Notes under the pieces: model-generated
Database searches by the model: none
Seen by the model: the letters and a program-made list of their open reading frames with translations, nothing else
What the model was told of the DNA's origin: nothing
Assembly (NCBI RefSeq): GCF_002288925.2
Contig: NW_022098066.1
Location: 83,509,867-83,573,866 of the forward strand
Length of the DNA stretch: 64,000 nucleotides
Direction: 5' to 3'
Source: Delphinapterus leucas
Lineage: Eukaryota > Chordata > Mammalia > Artiodactyla > Monodontidae
Program-made: the position numbers and the translations under genes
Shown here: in pieces, positions 61,791 to 64,000 of the stretch
Position numbering within the stretch: position 1 is the first letter of the stretch
How the letters are laid out: every line of letters starts with the position of its first letter

Positions 61791-64000
61791 TATTCAGGGG
61801 CTTTTGTGTCTCCATATACATTTTAAGATTTTTTGTTCTAGTTCTGTAAAAAGTGACATTGGTAATTTGATAGGGATTGCATTGAATCTGTAGATTGCTT
61901 TGGGTAGTACAGTCATTTTCACAATATTGATTCTTCCAATCCAAGAACATGGTATATCTCTCCATCTGTTGGTATCATCTTTAATTTCTTTCATCAGTGT
62001 CTTATAGTTTTCTGCATACAGGTCTTTTGTCTCCCTAGGTAGGTTTATTCCTAGGTATTTTATTCTTTTTGTTGCAATGGTAAATGGGAATGTTTCCTTA
62101 ATTTCTCTTTCAGAGTTTTCATCATTAGTGTATAAGAATGGAAGAGATTTCTGTGCATTAATTTTGTATCCTGCAACTTTACCAAATTCATTGATTAGCT
62201 CTAGTAGTCTTCTGGTGGCATTTTTAGGATTCTCTATGTATAGTATCATGTCATCTGCAAACAGTGACAGTTTTACTTCTTCTTTTCCAATTTGTATTCC
62301 TTTTATTTCTTTTTCTTCTCTAATTGCCGTGGCTAGGACTTCCAAAACTATGTTGAATAATAGTGGTGAGAGTGGACATCCTTGTCTTGTTCCTGATCTT
62401 AGAGGAAATGCTTTCAGTTTTTCACCAGTGAGAATGATGTTTGCTGTGGGTTTGTCGTATATGGCCTTTATTATGTTGAAGTAGGTTCCCTCTATGCCCA
62501 CTTTCTGGAGAGTTTTTATCATAAATCGGTGCTGAATTTTGTCAAAAGCTTTTGTTGCATCTATTGAGATGATCATATGGTTTTTATTCTTCAATTTGTT
62601 AATATGGTGTATCACATTGATTGATTTGCATATATTGAAGAATCCTTGCATCCCTGGGATAAATCCCACTTGACCAATGGTGTATGATCCTTTTAATGTG
62701 TTGTTGGATTCTGTTTGCTAGTATTTTGTTGAGTATTTTTGCATCTATATTCATCAGTGATATTGGTCTGTAATTTTCTTTTTTTGTAGTATCTTTGTCT
62801 GGTTTTGGTATCAGGGTGATGGTGGCCTCATAAAATGAGTTTGGGAGTGTTCCTTCCTCTGCAATTTTTTGGAAGAGTTTGAGAAGGATGGGTGTTAACT
62901 CTTCTCTAAATATTTGATAGAATTCACCTGTGAAGCCATCTGGTCCTGGACTTTTGTTTGTTGGAAGATTTTTAATCACAGTTTCAATTTCATTACCTGT
63001 GATTGGTCTGTTCATATTTTCTATTTCTTCCTGGTTCAGTCTTGGAAGGTTATACCTTTCTAAGAATTTGTCCATTTCTTCCAGGTTGTCCATTTTATTG
63101 GCATAGAGTTGCTTGTAGTAGTCTCTTATGATCTTTGTATTTCTGCAGTGTTCATTGTAACTTCTCCTTTTTCATTTCTAATTTTATTGATTTGAGTCCT
63201 CTCCCTCTTTTTCTTGATGAGTCTGGCTAAAGTTTTATCAGTTTTGTTTCTCTTCTCAAAGGACCAGCCTTTAGTTTTATTGATCTTTGCTATTGTTTTC
63301 TTTGTTTCTATTTCATTTATTTCTGCTCTGATTATGATTTCTTTCCTTCTACTAACTTTGGGTGTTTTTTTTTTCTTTCTCTAGTTCTTTTAGGTGTAAG
63401 GTTAGATTGTTTATTTGAGATTTTTCTTGTTTCTTGAGTGAGATTGAATTGCTATAAACTTCCTTCTTAGAACTGCTTTTGCTGTGTCCCATAGGTTTTG
63501 GATCATCGTGTTTTCGTTGTCTTTGGTCTCTAGGTATTTTTTTATTTTCTCTTTGATTTCTTCAGTGATCTCTTGGTTATTCAGTAGCATGTTGTTTAGC
63601 CTCCATGTGTTTTTTTTTTTAAACAGCCTTTTTTCCTATAATTGATTTCTAATCTCATAACAGTGTGGTTGAGAAAGATGCTTGATATGATTTCAATTTT
63701 CTTAAATTTACCAAGGCTTGATTTGTGACCCAATATGTGATCTATCCTGGAGAATGTTCCATGTGCACTTGGGAAGAAAGTATTCTGCTGCTTCAGATGG
63801 AATGTCCTATAAATATCAGTTAAATCTATCTGGTCTATTGTGTCATTTAAAGCTTGTGTTTCCTTATTAATTTTCTGTCTGGATGATCTGTCCATTGGTG
63901 TTAGTGAGGTGTTAAAGTCCGCCACTATTGTGTTACTGTCGATTTCCCCTTTTATGGCTGTTAGTATTTGGCTTATGTATTGAGGTACTCCTATGTTGGG

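Larger units (their letters stand above)
59898..63925 (-). pseudogene. L1 ORF2 remnant (endonuclease end, RT, Cys-rich C terminus)
   Basis: L1 ORF2 encodes the endonuclease and reverse transcriptase that copy the element by target-primed reverse transcription. In order on the minus strand: endonuclease end at 63925-63596 (FSRIDHILGHKSSLG); RT fingers at 63093-62600 ([28 protein letters not shown]); RT palm at 62669-61794 with the catalytic box [10 protein letters not shown]-terminal part at 61558-60917; and the Cys/His motif ([18 protein letters not shown]) at about 60730-60790. A frameshift near 62665-62690, the SINE at 61580-61790 and the gap region break the frame, so it is not functional. 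Confidence 0.9.
59675..64000 (-). mobile_element. Younger L1, antisense, runs off the window
   Basis: Its 3' end is the T/A-rich stretch at about 59675-59712. Read on the minus strand it carries the 3' UTR, the whole ORF2 C-terminal and RT regions and the end of the endonuclease. It is interrupted by the SINE at 61580-61790 and by an assembly gap, and its 5' part lies beyond 64000. Confidence 0.9.

Noticed and set aside
61794..62669. 291-codon frame that might be an active reverse transcriptase gene.
   Set aside because: It is the RT palm of a broken L1 ORF2: a frameshift lies upstream, a SINE downstream, and a gap in the C-terminal part.

Overview
The window is ordinary nuclear DNA from a placental mammal, almost certainly a cetacean. 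The evidence is a set of CHR-type tRNA-derived SINEs that start 'gggcttccctggtgg', both the short young form and longer older forms. There are also cetartiodactyl-type L1s, MIR, L2, MLT1 and MER5-like fossils, and intron-exon genes. Nothing prokaryotic is present: no operons, CRISPR arrays or phage genes.

Two protein genes are supported, lying tail to tail in the order known from human 1q21 (BCL9 - ACP6). On the plus strand is the last coding exon of BCL9 (1273-2390), with its 3' UTR running to about 3640. On the minus strand is a complete ACP6 (lysophosphatidic acid phosphatase, histidine acid phosphatase family). I read it as ten coding exons between 43558 and 25202. All nine introns are GT-AG, the reading frame closes through every junction, and the product is 421 residues. 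Its promoter is a CpG-rich block at about 43150-44190, with a ZNF143/SBS-like motif at 44111-44129. BCL9 acts in nuclear beta-catenin transcription complexes and ACP6 in mitochondrial lysophospholipid turnover. They are neighbours, not a functional unit.

Layout: 1-1272 BCL9 intron with an L1 piece; 1273-3640 BCL9 terminal exon; 3640-25140 intergenic, including a nested old L1 at 10240-13150 that carries two SINEs and a twin-primed L1; 25140-43560 ACP6, with MIR, L2, MER5, hAT and SINE fossils in its introns; 43560-44200 promoter/CpG island; 44200-46980 intergenic with an ERV LTR fragment and an unidentified retrocopy-like stretch; 46983-53058 a decayed class I (gamma-type) endogenous retrovirus that interrupts an older repeat; 53060-58230 intergenic; 58230-64000 old and younger L1s nested in each other, with a 100-N assembly gap.

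I found no wholly new biological system. The most unusual structures are four. First, the provirus is bounded on its left by an inverted, truncated LTR, so both outer edges are U5 ends. Second, a SINE insertion seems to carry about 150 bp of transduced 3' flank. Third, a textbook twin-primed L1 insertion has a 15-bp target duplication. Fourth, a 325-bp exact duplication flanks the sequence gap and is probably an assembly artefact.
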